Below, one piece after another: positions 63,828-64,000 of a DNA stretch of 64,000 bases (position 1 is the first letter of the stretch; every line of letters begins with the position of its first letter). Source of the DNA: Schlegelella_A sp035995885 (GTDB lineage: Bacteria; Pseudomonadota; Gammaproteobacteria; Burkholderiales; Burkholderiaceae_C). The notes beneath the pieces were generated by a model. That model ran no database searches. It was not told the DNA's origin and was given only the letters and a program-made list of their open reading frames with translations. A program made the position numbers and the translations under genes. The stretch covers positions 29,497 through 93,496 of the forward strand of contig DASYKC010000161.1 in NCBI GenBank assembly GCA_035995885.1, given 5' to 3'.

Positions 63828-64000
63828 TCAGCGCGCGAGGTCGTCGAAGAACGCCTTCGAGTTGGTCTCGCGGCCGAGGAACTCGCGCACCAGCGCGCGC
63901 GGCGGCAGCTGCCGGCCCTGCGCCAGCACCGTGCGCCGATAGCGCGCGCCGACGATCGGATCGAGCCGGTCGTCCTTGAACGCCGTGCGCAGGTCGTGGG
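63828..64000 (-). CDS. M3 family metallopeptidase, C-terminal fragment
   Basis: This is the last 56 codons of a leftward gene that enters from the right edge; its stop is TGA at 63830-63828. The readable sequence contains RYRRTVLAQGRQLPPRALVREFLGR and ends SKAFFDDLAR. The pattern R(Y)R-x-x-(V/I)L-x-x-G followed by (V/L)R-x-FLGR is what closes thimet-oligopeptidase-type M3 zinc peptidases. The zinc motif lies outside the window, so activity cannot be judged. Convergent with phoH (40 bases). Confidence 0.7.
   Translation of the reverse strand, partial: HDLRTAFKDDRLDPIVGARYRRTVLAQGRQLPPRALVREFLGRETNSKAFFDDLAR

Overview
The window is a high-GC bacterial chromosome segment, about two thirds G+C or more over most of its length. 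Gene content and order point to a betaproteobacterium, most likely Burkholderiales. The indicators are the alaA-hom-thrC-moeA-moaD-moaE-crcB-clpB run, the rpsF-priB-rpsR-rplI cluster next to dnaB, opgGH, a large DUF1631 protein, fumC with rpiA, and a PIN-PhoH protein beside a Bcp peroxiredoxin. This placement is inferred from family knowledge; there is no rRNA gene to confirm it. I saw no tRNA, insertion sequence, integrase, prophage or CRISPR array.

Layout. 0.1-7.8 kb: a small lysine-rich protein, rpiA/fumC (minus), pyrD and a phospholipase-D-like lipoprotein coupled to an exported protein (plus), a 3-oxoacid CoA-transferase pair (minus) and a PaaI-type thioesterase. 7.9-14.2 kb: a visibly lower-GC accessory block with a FeeM/LuxI-like N-acyltransferase, two membrane hybrid histidine kinases and a BASS-family transporter. 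14.2-28.6 kb: mostly catabolism and transport, with yceH, dehydrogenases, ETF-ubiquinone oxidoreductase, a complete carbohydrate ABC transporter, an enoyl-CoA hydratase/acyl-CoA ligase pair, an O-acetylhomoserine sulfhydrylase and a CoA-binding protein. 28.7-34.3 kb: opgGH and isocitrate lyase, separated by a clear intrinsic terminator. 34.3-39.5 kb: an omega-amino-acid aminotransferase followed by polyamine-type ABC genes without a binding protein and an EamA exporter. 39.5-46.7 kb: dusA, two uncharacterised proteins, tandem alpha/beta hydrolases and a second EamA transporter. 46.8-54.4 kb: dnaB and ribosomal/primosomal genes, an unusual roadblock-like protein, and clpB with a heat-shock-type promoter. 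54.4-64 kb: the crcB/molybdopterin/threonine/alaA operon, a Mth938 protein, bcp, phoH and the C-terminal end of an M3 peptidase.

How the genes fit together. The CoA-transferase, acyl-CoA ligase, enoyl-CoA hydratase, ETF-QO and isocitrate lyase suggest growth on fatty acids, ketone bodies or other acetyl-CoA-yielding substrates. Two ABC systems import carbohydrate-like and polyamine-like substrates. The most unusual part is the 7.9-14.2 kb block. It looks like a possible lipid-signal circuit: a synthase related to acyl-homoserine-lactone and acyl-amino-acid synthases, and two hybrid sensor kinases with about six membrane segments each. One of these kinases has tyrosine where the phosphoacceptor histidine should be. 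That the genes form one circuit is inference from proximity and family; the residues and the geometry are read directly from the sequence.
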